Shown here piece by piece: positions 38,861-47,378 of a stretch of 64,000 nt of DNA. Source of the DNA: Pseudomonas taetrolens. GTDB lineage: Bacteria; Pseudomonadota; Gammaproteobacteria; Pseudomonadales; Pseudomonadaceae. A program made the translations under genes and the position numbers. Position 1 is the first letter of the stretch, and every line of letters starts with the position of its first letter. The notes under the pieces were generated by a model, which worked only from the letters and a program-made list of their open reading frames with translations, had not been told where the DNA came from and made no database searches. The stretch lies in assembly GCF_900475285.1 (NCBI RefSeq), contig NZ_LS483370.1:186001-250000 (forward strand). Direction: 5' to 3'.

Positions 38861-40056
38861 CAGATGGTGCCCCGCAGTGGCGGGTTTTCATCGTTGAGGT
38901 AGTAATTGCCGATGGCGTGGTACTTCCAGCGCACCGGGTCGTGCAACGTATGGACCCGGGCATTGCGCCAGTGCCGATCAAGGCCGTGTTCGGCCAGGGT
39001 GGCCTGGCTGCCGGCCAGTTCAAACAGGGTGCTGCCAGCGGCCAGTGAGACCTCGGTGCTGATGGCGCGGGCTTGCGCGACGGCAATCGAAGCGGCAGCT
39101 ACGGTCGTGGCGTTGGTGTCGATCTGGGCCTGGTCGAGAAATTCGCCGGCGCGGTCCAGCAAGGCTTCGGCCGCATGCAAGCGGGCGCTGAGCTGGCCGA
39201 AGCTTTTGAGGGTCAGGGGATCTTCACTGGCCACATCACTTGTAGCGTCGATCCATGGGCGGGTTTTGGTGCGTACAAAGTGCAAGGCCTCTTCAAAGGC
39301 CGCTCGGGCGATGCCGGTATCTATGGCGGCGTGCAGAATCTGCGCCAGCGGCCCCACGGGTGTCGGGCGCTCGAAGGCACTTTGAAACGGGATCACGTCT
39401 TCTGCGCCGACAAAGACGTTGTCGAAGATGACCGAGCCGCTGCCAGTGGTGCGTTGACCAAAACCGCTCCAGTCATCGATAACCTTTAGCCCGTCGCTGT
39501 CGCGAGGCACAAACGCCAGTTGCTGAATGCCGTCGTCATCCACCACGGAAGTCGGAATGCGCTGGGCGTAAAGTGCGCCGGTTGCATAAAACTTGCGGCC
39601 GGTAATGCGATAGCCGTGCTCGGCCTTGGCCAGATGCGTGGTGCGGTCGTGGGCGGTTTTTGTGCCGATTTCAGCCAGGGCATTGCCAAAGCGCTGACCG
39701 GCCAGGACTTCGGCATACAGCCGCGCCTGTTGCTGGGGGCTGCCGTTTACCCGCAGTACTTCAAGTGCGTAGAAATGGTTTTGCGGAATTTGCCCCAGCG
39801 AGCCGTCTGCTGCTGCAATCAGCGCGACCACTTGTGCCAGGGTGACGTTGGAGACACCGGCACCGCCGTAAGTCTGGGGCACAGTAATGCCCCACAGGCC
39901 CGTGTGGGAAAACAGTTCGAGTTCGTCATGGGGCAGGCGGCGTTCACGGTCGCGCAGGGCGCTGTCGCGTTTGAAATGGGCGGCGAGTTCACGCGCTACG
40001 CTCAAGGCCTCGGCATCGCTGCGCAATACCGGGACCTGTTTGGATATCAGTGACAT
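38860..40056 (-). CDS. SfnB family sulfur-acquisition oxidoreductase, copy 1
   Basis: The 398-residue protein has the acyl-CoA dehydrogenase fold of the SfnB/DszC group: N-terminal helices, a middle domain with KFYATGALYAQRIPTSVV and DWSGFGQRTTGSGSVIF, and a C-terminal helical domain ending LDRHWRNARVHTLHDPVRWK. These enzymes are flavin-dependent monooxygenases or dehydrogenases induced on sulfur limitation. The ATG 40056 follows GGAGA. It is coupled to the downstream monooxygenase gene by TGATG. The exact substrate is unknown. Confidence 0.88.
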   Translation of the reverse strand: MSLISKQVPVLRSDAEALSVARELAAHFKRDSALRDRERRLPHDELELFSHTGLWGITVPQTYGGAGVSNVTLAQVVALIAAADGSLGQIPQNHFYALEVLRVNGSPQQQARLYAEVLAGQRFGNALAEIGTKTAHDRTTHLAKAEHGYRITGRKFYATGALYAQRIPTSVVDDDGIQQLAFVPRDSDGLKVIDDWSGFGQRTTGSGSVIFDNVFVGAEDVIPFQSAFERPTPVGPLAQILHAAIDTGIARAAFEEALHFVRTKTRPWIDATSDVASEDPLTLKSFGQLSARLHAAEALLDRAGEFLDQAQIDTNATTVAAASIAVAQARAISTEVSLAAGSTLFELAGSQATLAEHGLDRHWRNARVHTLHDPVRWKYHAIGNYYLNDENPPLRGTI

Positions 40057-40069
40057 GGGTGTCTCCGGG

Positions 40070-41311
40070 TCAGATCCAGGAATGCCGTGCAGGCAATGTG
40101 CCCTTGAGGCGATACGCACCAATGGCGTGGTACTTCCAGCGCACCGGGTCGTGCAGGGTATGAACCCGTGCGTTGCGCCAGTGCCGGTCGAGGTTGAATT
40201 CGGCGAGAGTGGCGCGGCTGCCGGCCAGTTCGAAGAGCTTTTCGCTGGCCAGCAGTGAGACTTCGGTGCTCAGCACTTTGGCTTCGGCCACTGCAATCGA
40301 CGCCCGGGCGGCGGCCTGCGCATCAATCGGTGCGGCGCTGACTTCGTCCAGTACCCGTCCGGCCTTGCGCAGCAACGCTTCGGCGGCGTGCAGTTCGACT
40401 TTCAGTTTGCCGATATCGGCGATCACATACGGGTCATGGCTATTGCGGTCGACCTTGGCGTCCACCCAGGGGCGGGAGCGCTCGCGTACAAAGCTGATGG
40501 TGTCGGTGATCGCGCCGCGGGCGATGCCCACATCGATGGCGGCCTGGATCAGTTGTGACACGGCGCCTTGAATATTCGGGGTCTCGTTGAGGCGCCAGTT
40601 CTCCACTACCCATTGGGCTTCAACCGGTACGTTATTGAGCAACACGGTACCGCTGGCGGTGGTGCGCTGGCCAAAGCCTGACCAGTCATCGACGACGCGC
40701 AGGCCGGGTGTACCACGACGTACAAAGGCGATCACTTGCTTGCCGTCTTCGTTAAGCGCCTTGACGGCAATCCAGTGGGCGAACAATGCACCTGTGGAGT
40801 AGAACTTTTGGCCGTTGATAACGAACTCATCGCCTTCAGCGGAGATACGTGCTTTTAAATCGAGGGTATTTTTGCTGCCGCGTTCAGGCCCTGCATTGCC
40901 GATGCGCCAACCTTGCAACACGCTGCTGAACAGTTGTTCTTTTTGCGCCTGAGTTGCGGTATTCAAAATCAGGTGCAGGATACCCACCTGATTTTGCGGG
41001 ATCTGCCCCAGCGCTGGGTCGGCCGCCGAGATGGTCGCGAACACTTCAGCCAGGGTCACGAATGACACCTGAGGCCCGCCAAATTCGCGTGGAATGGAAA
41101 TGCTGCCCAGGCCGCTGCGGGTAAACGCCTCGACCTGCGACCACGGCAGGCTTCGCTGCTGGTCGCGCCTGGCGGCGTGCTCACGTGCGCTGGCAGCCAG
41201 GGTGCGGGCGGCTTCAAGGGCTTCGGTGTCGGTGCGCAGGATATGCGCGTCGAGCAACGGTGGGGCGACATCCAGGTCGCTTTGCAGGTGTGCGTTCGCC
41301 AAATTGGACAT
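40070..41311 (-). CDS. sfnB: SfnB family sulfur-acquisition oxidoreductase, copy 2
   Basis: This 413-residue paralogue of the next gene shares KFYSTGALFAHWI, DWSGFGQRTTASGTVLL and the C-terminal block LDRHWRNARVHTLHDPVRWK. It is the first gene of the minus-strand organosulfur transcript; only 13 bp separate the two copies. ATG 41311 follows AAGGAG; a longer frame to 41413 is unlikely. The name follows the SfnB family; which copy is the true orthologue cannot be decided here. Confidence 0.88.
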   Translation of the reverse strand: MSNLANAHLQSDLDVAPPLLDAHILRTDTEALEAARTLAASAREHAARRDQQRSLPWSQVEAFTRSGLGSISIPREFGGPQVSFVTLAEVFATISAADPALGQIPQNQVGILHLILNTATQAQKEQLFSSVLQGWRIGNAGPERGSKNTLDLKARISAEGDEFVINGQKFYSTGALFAHWIAVKALNEDGKQVIAFVRRGTPGLRVVDDWSGFGQRTTASGTVLLNNVPVEAQWVVENWRLNETPNIQGAVSQLIQAAIDVGIARGAITDTISFVRERSRPWVDAKVDRNSHDPYVIADIGKLKVELHAAEALLRKAGRVLDEVSAAPIDAQAAARASIAVAEAKVLSTEVSLLASEKLFELAGSRATLAEFNLDRHWRNARVHTLHDPVRWKYHAIGAYRLKGTLPARHSWI

Positions 41312-41534
41312 CAGTGCTGCTCCTTGGCTGCACGCAATGCCCTGGCGATCTGCACAAGGGTAATTGTGTTCCTGACCATACCTACCTCGCATCTCATCAT
41401 TAGAGCGCCGCATGAGCGGCGCGAATAAAAACCAGAGAGTCCGGTGGTCCGGTTCATATACCCTAATCGAGTATAAAAATTAAAAGAACTAACTTTTAGG
41501 AATAAGAATAGATGATTATTTGACCCTGTATCGA
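41312..41534. promoter_or_regulatory. Upstream region of the sfnB-type operon
   Basis: The AT-rich part 41479-41506 reads CTAAAAGTTAGTTCTTTT on the minus strand and resembles CTAAAAAGTTATTTATTT upstream of tauA. GAGCGCCGCATGAGCGGCGCGAA (41402-41424) contains the inverted repeat GCGCCGC/GCGGCGC. I could not assign a sigma-54 promoter. Confidence 0.5.
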
Positions 41535-42299
41535 TCAGTTGCGCCAGTTGGGGCGAGGCTCGGCAGCGTGCAGCACTTCGCGGGGGGCGGAGTTCAAGTA
41601 GAGCTTGTGGGCACCCACCCTGAGGGTGCGTGCGGGTGCCCAGCGGGAGTTGTTGCCCACGTGATCAATCACGCAGTAGGTGACTTCCAGTTTGGGGTCT
41701 TCACCGGCCTCTTGAATGATTTCGGGCGGGACGAACACGCTGACGGGTTTGTTGATGTCTGCCTTGCGCAGTTTGGGCAGATCCATGCGCACGTCCCCCC
41801 ACAGCAAGGTGATCGCATCTTCACTGGCCATGTTGCGATAGGGCTCGATGCTCACCGGGACGCCGCGTTTCATCTGGCTGGGGTTAACCCCGTAACGCTG
41901 TATCGGCTCCGGGATCATCAGCGGGGCGAGCCCCTGGTTTTCCTCGCCGATGGCGTCTCCGCCTGGGCAGTCAAGCTTGATCAGGACTTTGAGTTGTGCT
42001 GAAAGTACGGGGCTGCTGCCAATATGCATGACTCGATAGTAGAGGCGCGCGGTTCCATTCTGGATGAAACTTTCGGGTACCCTGAGTGATACAGATTTTC
42101 CAATGTCGGTCTTGCATAGTTGGCGCGAGGTTACATAGCAGCCGTCCCAGAATAATTCGATAAGATCGTTCTCTTCCATATTTGAATAAGGCGCTATTGT
42201 GACAAGTAAGTGCTCGGCGGTACGGGCGCAAATAGTATGTTTGCTGGTTTCATAAAGTGTCGGCGCTGCCAACTTGTCAGCGTGTGAGGTGAAGGGCAT
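41535..42299 (-). CDS. Unknown protein with two tandem related domains
   Basis: The 254-residue protein has no recognised catalytic motif or signal peptide. It contains two copies of a domain of about 90 residues. The first runs from VTIAPYSNMEENDLIELFWDG to VLSAQLKVLIKL, the second from VSIEPYRNMASEDAITLLWGD to RWAPARTLRVGA; both share PY-x-NM-x2-xD-x-I-xL-x-W, then KADI-x-K-xV-x-V-x-V-P. The beta-rich pattern suggests an immunoglobulin-like fold. ATG 42299 follows AGAAAGGAAA. The function is unknown. Confidence 0.8.
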   Translation of the reverse strand: MPFTSHADKLAAPTLYETSKHTICARTAEHLLVTIAPYSNMEENDLIELFWDGCYVTSRQLCKTDIGKSVSLRVPESFIQNGTARLYYRVMHIGSSPVLSAQLKVLIKLDCPGGDAIGEENQGLAPLMIPEPIQRYGVNPSQMKRGVPVSIEPYRNMASEDAITLLWGDVRMDLPKLRKADINKPVSVFVPPEIIQEAGEDPKLEVTYCVIDHVGNNSRWAPARTLRVGAHKLYLNSAPREVLHAAEPRPNWRN

Positions 42300-42950
42300 G
42301 GGCAAGTTTCCTTTCTAACGTGTAATGGGTGACGAAACACATCGGTACAGGCCGTACGGGTGCCGGCATGGCTTGAAGATCCTTGCTAGGAGCCATGGGC
42401 ACTGTGATGGAGTATTGAGCGGGTACTTCAGGTACGGGCTGGGCCGGCTGGTTACTTATTAGATAAGAGGCTCGACGCATGAGTGTCAAGGCACAAGGGG
42501 AAGAATATAGGCACCTTCAACTTATTCGGAATGCTCCTACTGGCATAAGGCTTTAATTGTGTCGCGAAGAAGAGTGTAGAGTGTTCGCTTGGAACTTAAA
42601 TGTCTATGGGGTCGTTGAAGTGTGGGAGTGAGTGGGCAATGTTTAAGTCGTGGGCGAGCGTTATAATTGATTTTTTCTTTAATGCTGGCAGCGCTGTTAA
42701 TAATAAAAGAACTTTCCTACCCATGTTTATATGCTTTCGGAGTGTGCTTCATAGCGTCGTTCAACAGGCTTCCTTTGACGCTGACGGGGGAGTGCTTTTG
42801 CACCGTTTGTGTGACACAAGTCCGGACCGGTCATTGACGTTTTTCCCATTTCTTTCACACACGATCAGGATAATAAGTCCAGACGAGGCAATCGGTTTTG
42901 CCTGCTTTGTGATATTTAGACGTAGCCGAATTTTCTGGAAGAGCACTCAA
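42300..42950. other. Long low-GC intergenic region
   Basis: This 651-bp stretch between the duplicated-domain gene and the SdiA-regulated-type gene has lower GC than its neighbours. An open frame runs upstream of the next gene's start from 42600, but lacks a ribosome binding site and has unlikely composition. A short minus-strand frame ending at 42277 is also unconvincing. I see no RNA gene or repeat. Confidence 0.5.
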
Positions 42951-43880
42951 ATGGCCACCACGCCTCAAACGCCCCCCGTACGCCGAGTTTCCCGTTTTAA
43001 CCTGCGCTGGTATTACTGGCTGTTGCTGCTGGGTGCAGTGTTTTATGGGATAGCTTCCGTCATGCATTGGGATGACCGGGGCGTGTTATGGGTGCTGGAG
43101 GGCTTCGAGAGCCCGACAGAACAGAGTGAAAGCGTTTGGTTGCCCGACTACACGGCAGTCATTGATGCCAAGCCGTTGCCGGGCCTGGAAGATGACGAAG
43201 CCTCGGACCTTGCTTACAACCCCGCCACCAAAACGCTATTTTCAGTGATGGGCAAAAATCCGTTTCTGGTTGAGTTGTCACTCGAGGGTGACGTGCTGCG
43301 CAAGATTCCACTCCAGGGCTGGAGCAATCCGGAAGGCGTGACCGTGATGGAGAATGGCCTGCTGGCCATTGTCGATGAGCGTGATCACATGCTGACCGTG
43401 GTGAAAGTCGATGCCGAGACTCAAAACCTGAACATGGCTGACTTTCCGAGTTACGACCTGGGCGTTTCCAAGGACCAGAACAAAGCCTTTGAAGCCATTG
43501 CCTGGGATCCGCGTCGCCAGCAATTACTGCTGGGAGAGGAGCGTCCACCCGCCTTGTATGTGTGGAAAAGCAATGGCAGCCAGACCCTCACCGGCAACAA
43601 GCAAAAATTATCCAGCGATGAGCTGGACCTGAGAAACCTGTCGGCCTTGAGTATTGATCCGCGTACCGGGCATACGCTGGTGCTGTCGGCAGATTCGCAC
43701 ATGCTTCTCGAACTCGATGAATTGGGCGAACAAGTGAGCTTCATGACGTTGTTGCGAGGCTTCAATGGTCTTAAAAACACCATCCCGCGTGCTGAGGGGG
43801 TGGCAACTGACGAACACGGCACGCTCTACATGGTGAGCGAGCCCAACCTGTTTTATCGCTTCGAGAAGGCCGCCAAGTAA
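42951..43880 (+). CDS. SdiA-regulated-domain membrane-anchored protein, copy 1
   Basis: The 309-residue protein has one N-terminal transmembrane helix (about residues 20-38, WYYWLLLLGAVFYGIASV) and a predicted periplasmic beta-propeller of the SdiA-regulated family: GLEDDEASDLAYNPATKTLF, GWSNPEGVTVMENG, NKAFEAIAWDPRRQQLLLGEE, and the end AEGVATDEHGTLYMVSEPNLFYRF. The substrate and role are unknown. ATG 42951 follows GGAAGAG and begins the membrane helix context; upstream extension is rejected. It is a paralogue of the next gene. Confidence 0.88.
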   Translation: MATTPQTPPVRRVSRFNLRWYYWLLLLGAVFYGIASVMHWDDRGVLWVLEGFESPTEQSESVWLPDYTAVIDAKPLPGLEDDEASDLAYNPATKTLFSVMGKNPFLVELSLEGDVLRKIPLQGWSNPEGVTVMENGLLAIVDERDHMLTVVKVDAETQNLNMADFPSYDLGVSKDQNKAFEAIAWDPRRQQLLLGEERPPALYVWKSNGSQTLTGNKQKLSSDELDLRNLSALSIDPRTGHTLVLSADSHMLLELDELGEQVSFMTLLRGFNGLKNTIPRAEGVATDEHGTLYMVSEPNLFYRFEKAAK

Positions 43881-43990
43881 TGCGTCAGCTAGTGTTGAGG
43901 TAGTTGCGGGCACCCAGGTGCATGGCAGATTAAGTTTGAATTCATGCAGTCGTGGTATTTCATTTGCCTGATCTGTAGAGAGTCCGTCCC

Positions 43991-44899
43991 ATGCACCGTG
44001 TCAGTCGCCTCACCGTTTTTCTTGTTTGCGTGATTCTTGCGGCCTTGGTCGCTGCAGGAATGGCGGCCCAGCACTACCGCTTCTTCGAGCGGACGTGGTT
44101 CAACATCAACCAGCAATGGCAATCCATCGACCCGGCAGCGATCAACCTCGGCGAATATCAGGTCGTGGTGCAGGGTCGCGCCATTGAGGGTCTGGAAGAC
44201 GATGTGTCGGCGCTGACCTACGACCCGCTGCGCAAAAGCCTGTTTACCGTCACCAATAAAAAAGCCGAGCTGATCGAACTGTCCCTCGACGGGAAAATTC
44301 TGCGGCGTATTCCGTTGGTCGGGTTTGGTGATGCTGAAGCGGTGGAGTTCATTGGTGAGAACACCTATGTGATCACCGATGAACGCCAGCAGCGGCTGAT
44401 TAAAGTGCGGGTTGATGACAGCACGCGGTTTCTCGATGCGGTTGATGCCGAGCAACTGACGCTGGGGCTCAATTTGGCGGGTAACAAAGGCTTTGAAGGT
44501 CTGGCCTATGATTCGGCCGGCAAACGCCTGTTTGTGGCCAAAGAGCGCGATCCGATGCTGATTTACGAAGTGCGCGGCTTCCCCCACGATAACCCGCAAG
44601 AGCCTTACGCCACCCATGTGGTGACCAACCCCCGGCGCGATGCCCGATTGTTTGTACGCGATTTGTCGAGTTTGCAGTTCGACGAGCGCAGCGGTCATTT
44701 GCTGGCGCTGTCGGATGAGTCGAAGTTACTGCTGGAACTGGATGTAGAAGGGCGCCCCATCAGCACGCTGTCGCTGAAAAAAGGCCGGCACGGCTTGACG
44801 AAGTCAGTGCCGCAAGCGGAAGGCATCGCGATGGACGATGAGGGAGCGGTTTACGTGGTGAGTGAGCCGAATCTGTTTTACGTATTCAAAAAACCCTAA
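43991..44899 (+). CDS. SdiA-regulated-domain membrane-anchored protein, copy 2
   Basis: This 302-residue paralogue of the previous gene has an N-terminal helix (about 6-24) and the same block order: GLEDDVSALTYDPLRKSLF, GFGDAEAVEFIGENTYVITDE, NKGFEGLAYDSAGKRLFVAKE, and AEGIAMDDEGAVYVVSEPNLFYVF. The two genes are in the same direction with 110 bp between them, so they probably arose by tandem duplication. The function is unknown. Confidence 0.88.
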   Translation: MHRVSRLTVFLVCVILAALVAAGMAAQHYRFFERTWFNINQQWQSIDPAAINLGEYQVVVQGRAIEGLEDDVSALTYDPLRKSLFTVTNKKAELIELSLDGKILRRIPLVGFGDAEAVEFIGENTYVITDERQQRLIKVRVDDSTRFLDAVDAEQLTLGLNLAGNKGFEGLAYDSAGKRLFVAKERDPMLIYEVRGFPHDNPQEPYATHVVTNPRRDARLFVRDLSSLQFDERSGHLLALSDESKLLLELDVEGRPISTLSLKKGRHGLTKSVPQAEGIAMDDEGAVYVVSEPNLFYVFKKP

Positions 44900-44920
44900 G
44901 GCCTGACCTGAGGCCGGGTT

Positions 44921-44997
44921 TACGACTGCTGCGCAGCCGGACGCGGCCTCGCGCTGCTCGACCGCGGCTATGGCTGGTTTTTGTAGCCGTGGTCGAG
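44921..44997. repeat. Dispersed GC-rich repeat, second family, copy 2, with hairpin
   Basis: The first 53 bp match the repeat at 5052-5104 (ACGCGGCCTCGCG, CTCGACCGC). Here CTCGACCGCGGCTA (44957-44970) pairs with TAGCCGTGGTCGAG (44984-44997) with one G-U. It lies between convergent genes and could end transcripts. Confidence 0.7.
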
Positions 44998-45011
44998 TGC
45001 TCAGCGTCGGG

Positions 45012-45683
45012 TTACTTGGTCAGGGTTTTTACGCCTTCAGCCGTGCCCAGCAACAGCAGGTCAGCCGGGCGTGCGGCGAACAAGCCGTTGGTCACGACGC
45101 CGACGATGGCGTTGATTTGACGCTCCAGTTCAACCGGGTTGGTGATCTGCATGTTGAATACGTCGATGATGATGTTGCCGTTGTCAGTCACCACGCCTTC
45201 GCGGTAAACCGGGTCGCCGCCCAGCTTCACCAGCTCGCGGGCTACGTGGCTGCGGGCCATCGGGATCACTTCAACAGGCAGCGGAAACGCACCCAGCACC
45301 GGCACCAGTTTGCTGCCGTCGGCGATGCAGATAAAGGTTTTGGCCACCGCCGCGACGATTTTCTCGCGGGTCAGGGCTGCGCCACCGCCTTTGATCAGGT
45401 TCAGGTTTTCGTCGCTTTCATCGGCGCCATCCACGTAGAACTCCAGGTCGCTGACGGTGTTCAGCTCATACACCGGAATACCGTGACCCTTGAGACGGGC
45501 AGCGGTGGCTTCGGAGCTCGCCACTGCGCCGTCGAATGCGCCCTTGTGCAGCGCCAGCGCGTCGATGAAGCAGTTGGCTGTGGAGCCGGTACCGACCCCG
45601 ACGATGCTCTTGTCATCCAGCTTTGGAAGGATGAAGTCGACAGCAGCCTGGGCTACGGCCTGTTTGAGTTGATCCTGGGTCAT
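45012..45683 (-). CDS. rpiA: Ribose-5-phosphate isomerase A
   Basis: The 223-residue protein has [15 protein letters not shown] (residues 26-40), [27 protein letters not shown] and the ADGSKLV motif of RpiA. It interconverts ribose 5-phosphate and ribulose 5-phosphate in the pentose phosphate pathway, in the cytoplasm. It is divergent from ilvA, as in P. aeruginosa. The length is standard. Confidence 0.97.
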   Translation of the reverse strand: MTQDQLKQAVAQAAVDFILPKLDDKSIVGVGTGSTANCFIDALALHKGAFDGAVASSEATAARLKGHGIPVYELNTVSDLEFYVDGADESDENLNLIKGGGAALTREKIVAAVAKTFICIADGSKLVPVLGAFPLPVEVIPMARSHVARELVKLGGDPVYREGVVTDNGNIIIDVFNMQITNPVELERQINAIVGVVTNGLFAARPADLLLLGTAEGVKTLTK

Positions 45684-45823
45684 GCGGGCTCCGGGGCGGG
45701 AAGGGTATCAGAGGGCGGCAAGTATACCCCAAGCATCTAAAACCTTTGGATTCGTATGGTCGCCCGCGTAAACGCTGGGGTAGACTCCTTGGTCCCTGCC
45801 AACCCGCCCAGTGAAGCTTTCCG

Positions 45824-47338
45824 ATGCTCGAACAGTACGTTAAGAAGATCCTCACCTCGCGCGTTTATGACGTAGCCGTTGAAACCCCTCTGCAAACCGC
45901 CAATCAGCTCACGCAGCGGTTGGGCAACCAGATTCTGCTCAAGCGCGAAGATCTGCAGCCGGTGTACTCGTTCAAGATTCGCGGCGCTTACAACAAACTG
46001 ATGCACTTGAGTGATGCCGAACGGGCCTGCGGTGTCGTCACGGCATCGGCGGGTAACCATGCACAGGGCCTGGCCCTGGCGGCCAAGAAGCTGGGGGTCA
46101 AGGCCACCATCGTCATGCCCAAGACCACGCCCGAGATCAAGGTCGAAGGCGTACGTTCCCGCGGCGGTATTGTGGTGCTGCACGGCGACACGTTCCCCGA
46201 AGCCCTGGCCTACTCGCTGCAACTGGTCGAGAAAGAAGGCTACGTGTACGTTCACCCGTACGATGACCCGCACACCATTGCCGGGCAGGGCACGGTCGCG
46301 ATGGAAATTCTGCGCCAGCACCCGGCACCACTCGATGCGATTTTCGTCCCGGTGGGCGGTGGCGGTCTGATCGCCGGGATTGCCGCCTACGTGAAATACC
46401 TGCGCCCGGACATCAAGGTCATTGGTGTTGAACCGGATGACTCCAACTGCCTGCAAGCCGCAATGGCTGCTGGCGAACGGGTGGTGTTGCCGACCGTGGG
46501 GATTTTTGCCGACGGTGTGGCCGTGGCACAGATTGGCCAGCACACCTTTGATATCTGCAAAAACTACGTGGACGAAGTCATCACGGTCAGCACTGACGAG
46601 ATCTGTGCGGCGATCAAGGATATTTTCGACGACACGCGTTCGATCACTGAGCCGGCCGGCGCTCTGGGTGTGGCCGGGATCAAGAAGTATGTCGAGCAAC
46701 GCGGTGTGCGTGGCCAGACGCTGGTGGCCATCGACTCGGGGGCTAACGTCAACTTCGATCGCTTGCGCCATGTAGCCGAGCGTGCCGAGCTGGGTGAAGG
46801 CCGTGAAGCGATCATCGCCGTGACCATCCCTGAAGAGGCGGGCAGCTTCAAGGCGTTCTGCCAGGCCATCGGCAAGCGTCAGATCACTGAATTCAACTAT
46901 CGCTACCACACCGGCAGCGAAGCCCACATTTTTGTCGGTGTGCAAACCCATCCCGAGAATGACCCGCGCCGCGCGCTGCTCGCCAGCCTGGCGGAACAAG
47001 GCTTCCCGGTGGTTGACCTGACCGAGAACGAACTGGCCAAGTTGCATATCCGGCATATGGTCGGTGGACACGCGGCGAAGGTCAGCGATGAGCTGCTGTT
47101 CCGTTTCGAGTTCCCTGAGCGCCCGGGCGCACTGTTCAACTTCCTCAACAAGCTGGGAGGACGCTGGAATATTTCAATGTTCCATTACCGGAACCACGGT
47201 GCGGCCGACGGTCGTGTGATGGCCGGCTTGCAGGTGCCTGCTGAAGAGCGCCATCTGGTGCCGGCGGCGCTGGCTGAAATTGGCTACCCGTACTGGGATG
47301 AAACCGATAACCCGGCTTATCAGCTGTTTCTTGGCTGA
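45824..47338 (+). CDS. ilvA: Threonine dehydratase, biosynthetic
   Basis: The 504-residue PLP enzyme has the catalytic lysine in YSFKIRGAYNK, SAGNHAQGLALAA, and the phosphate loop GGGGLIAGIAAY. Two C-terminal ACT-like regulatory domains (about 325-410 and 420-500) fit allosteric control by isoleucine. It deaminates threonine to 2-oxobutanoate, first step of isoleucine synthesis. It is preceded by a 140-bp divergent spacer with rpiA. Confidence 0.97.
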   Translation: MLEQYVKKILTSRVYDVAVETPLQTANQLTQRLGNQILLKREDLQPVYSFKIRGAYNKLMHLSDAERACGVVTASAGNHAQGLALAAKKLGVKATIVMPKTTPEIKVEGVRSRGGIVVLHGDTFPEALAYSLQLVEKEGYVYVHPYDDPHTIAGQGTVAMEILRQHPAPLDAIFVPVGGGGLIAGIAAYVKYLRPDIKVIGVEPDDSNCLQAAMAAGERVVLPTVGIFADGVAVAQIGQHTFDICKNYVDEVITVSTDEICAAIKDIFDDTRSITEPAGALGVAGIKKYVEQRGVRGQTLVAIDSGANVNFDRLRHVAERAELGEGREAIIAVTIPEEAGSFKAFCQAIGKRQITEFNYRYHTGSEAHIFVGVQTHPENDPRRALLASLAEQGFPVVDLTENELAKLHIRHMVGGHAAKVSDELLFRFEFPERPGALFNFLNKLGGRWNISMFHYRNHGAADGRVMAGLQVPAEERHLVPAALAEIGYPYWDETDNPAYQLFLG

Positions 47339-47378
47339 TAGCCGCTACGCTGTTTGAACGGTGCAAGGAATTTATAAA

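Noticed and set aside
42277..42480. Small minus-strand ORF upstream of the duplicated-domain gene
   Set aside because: It has no ribosome binding site, overlaps the next gene's start, and its Pro-rich translation resembles nothing known. It remains possible but unsupported.
42600..42950. N-terminal extension of the first SdiA-regulated-type protein
   Set aside because: The extension lacks a ribosome binding site, has unlikely composition, and would move the membrane helix away from the N-terminus; ATG 42951 has GGAAGAG in place and matches its paralogue.
45737..47071. Minus-strand open frame of 444 codons opposite ilvA
   Set aside because: It is antisense to ilvA, which has all threonine dehydratase motifs; no domain or ribosome binding site supports it.
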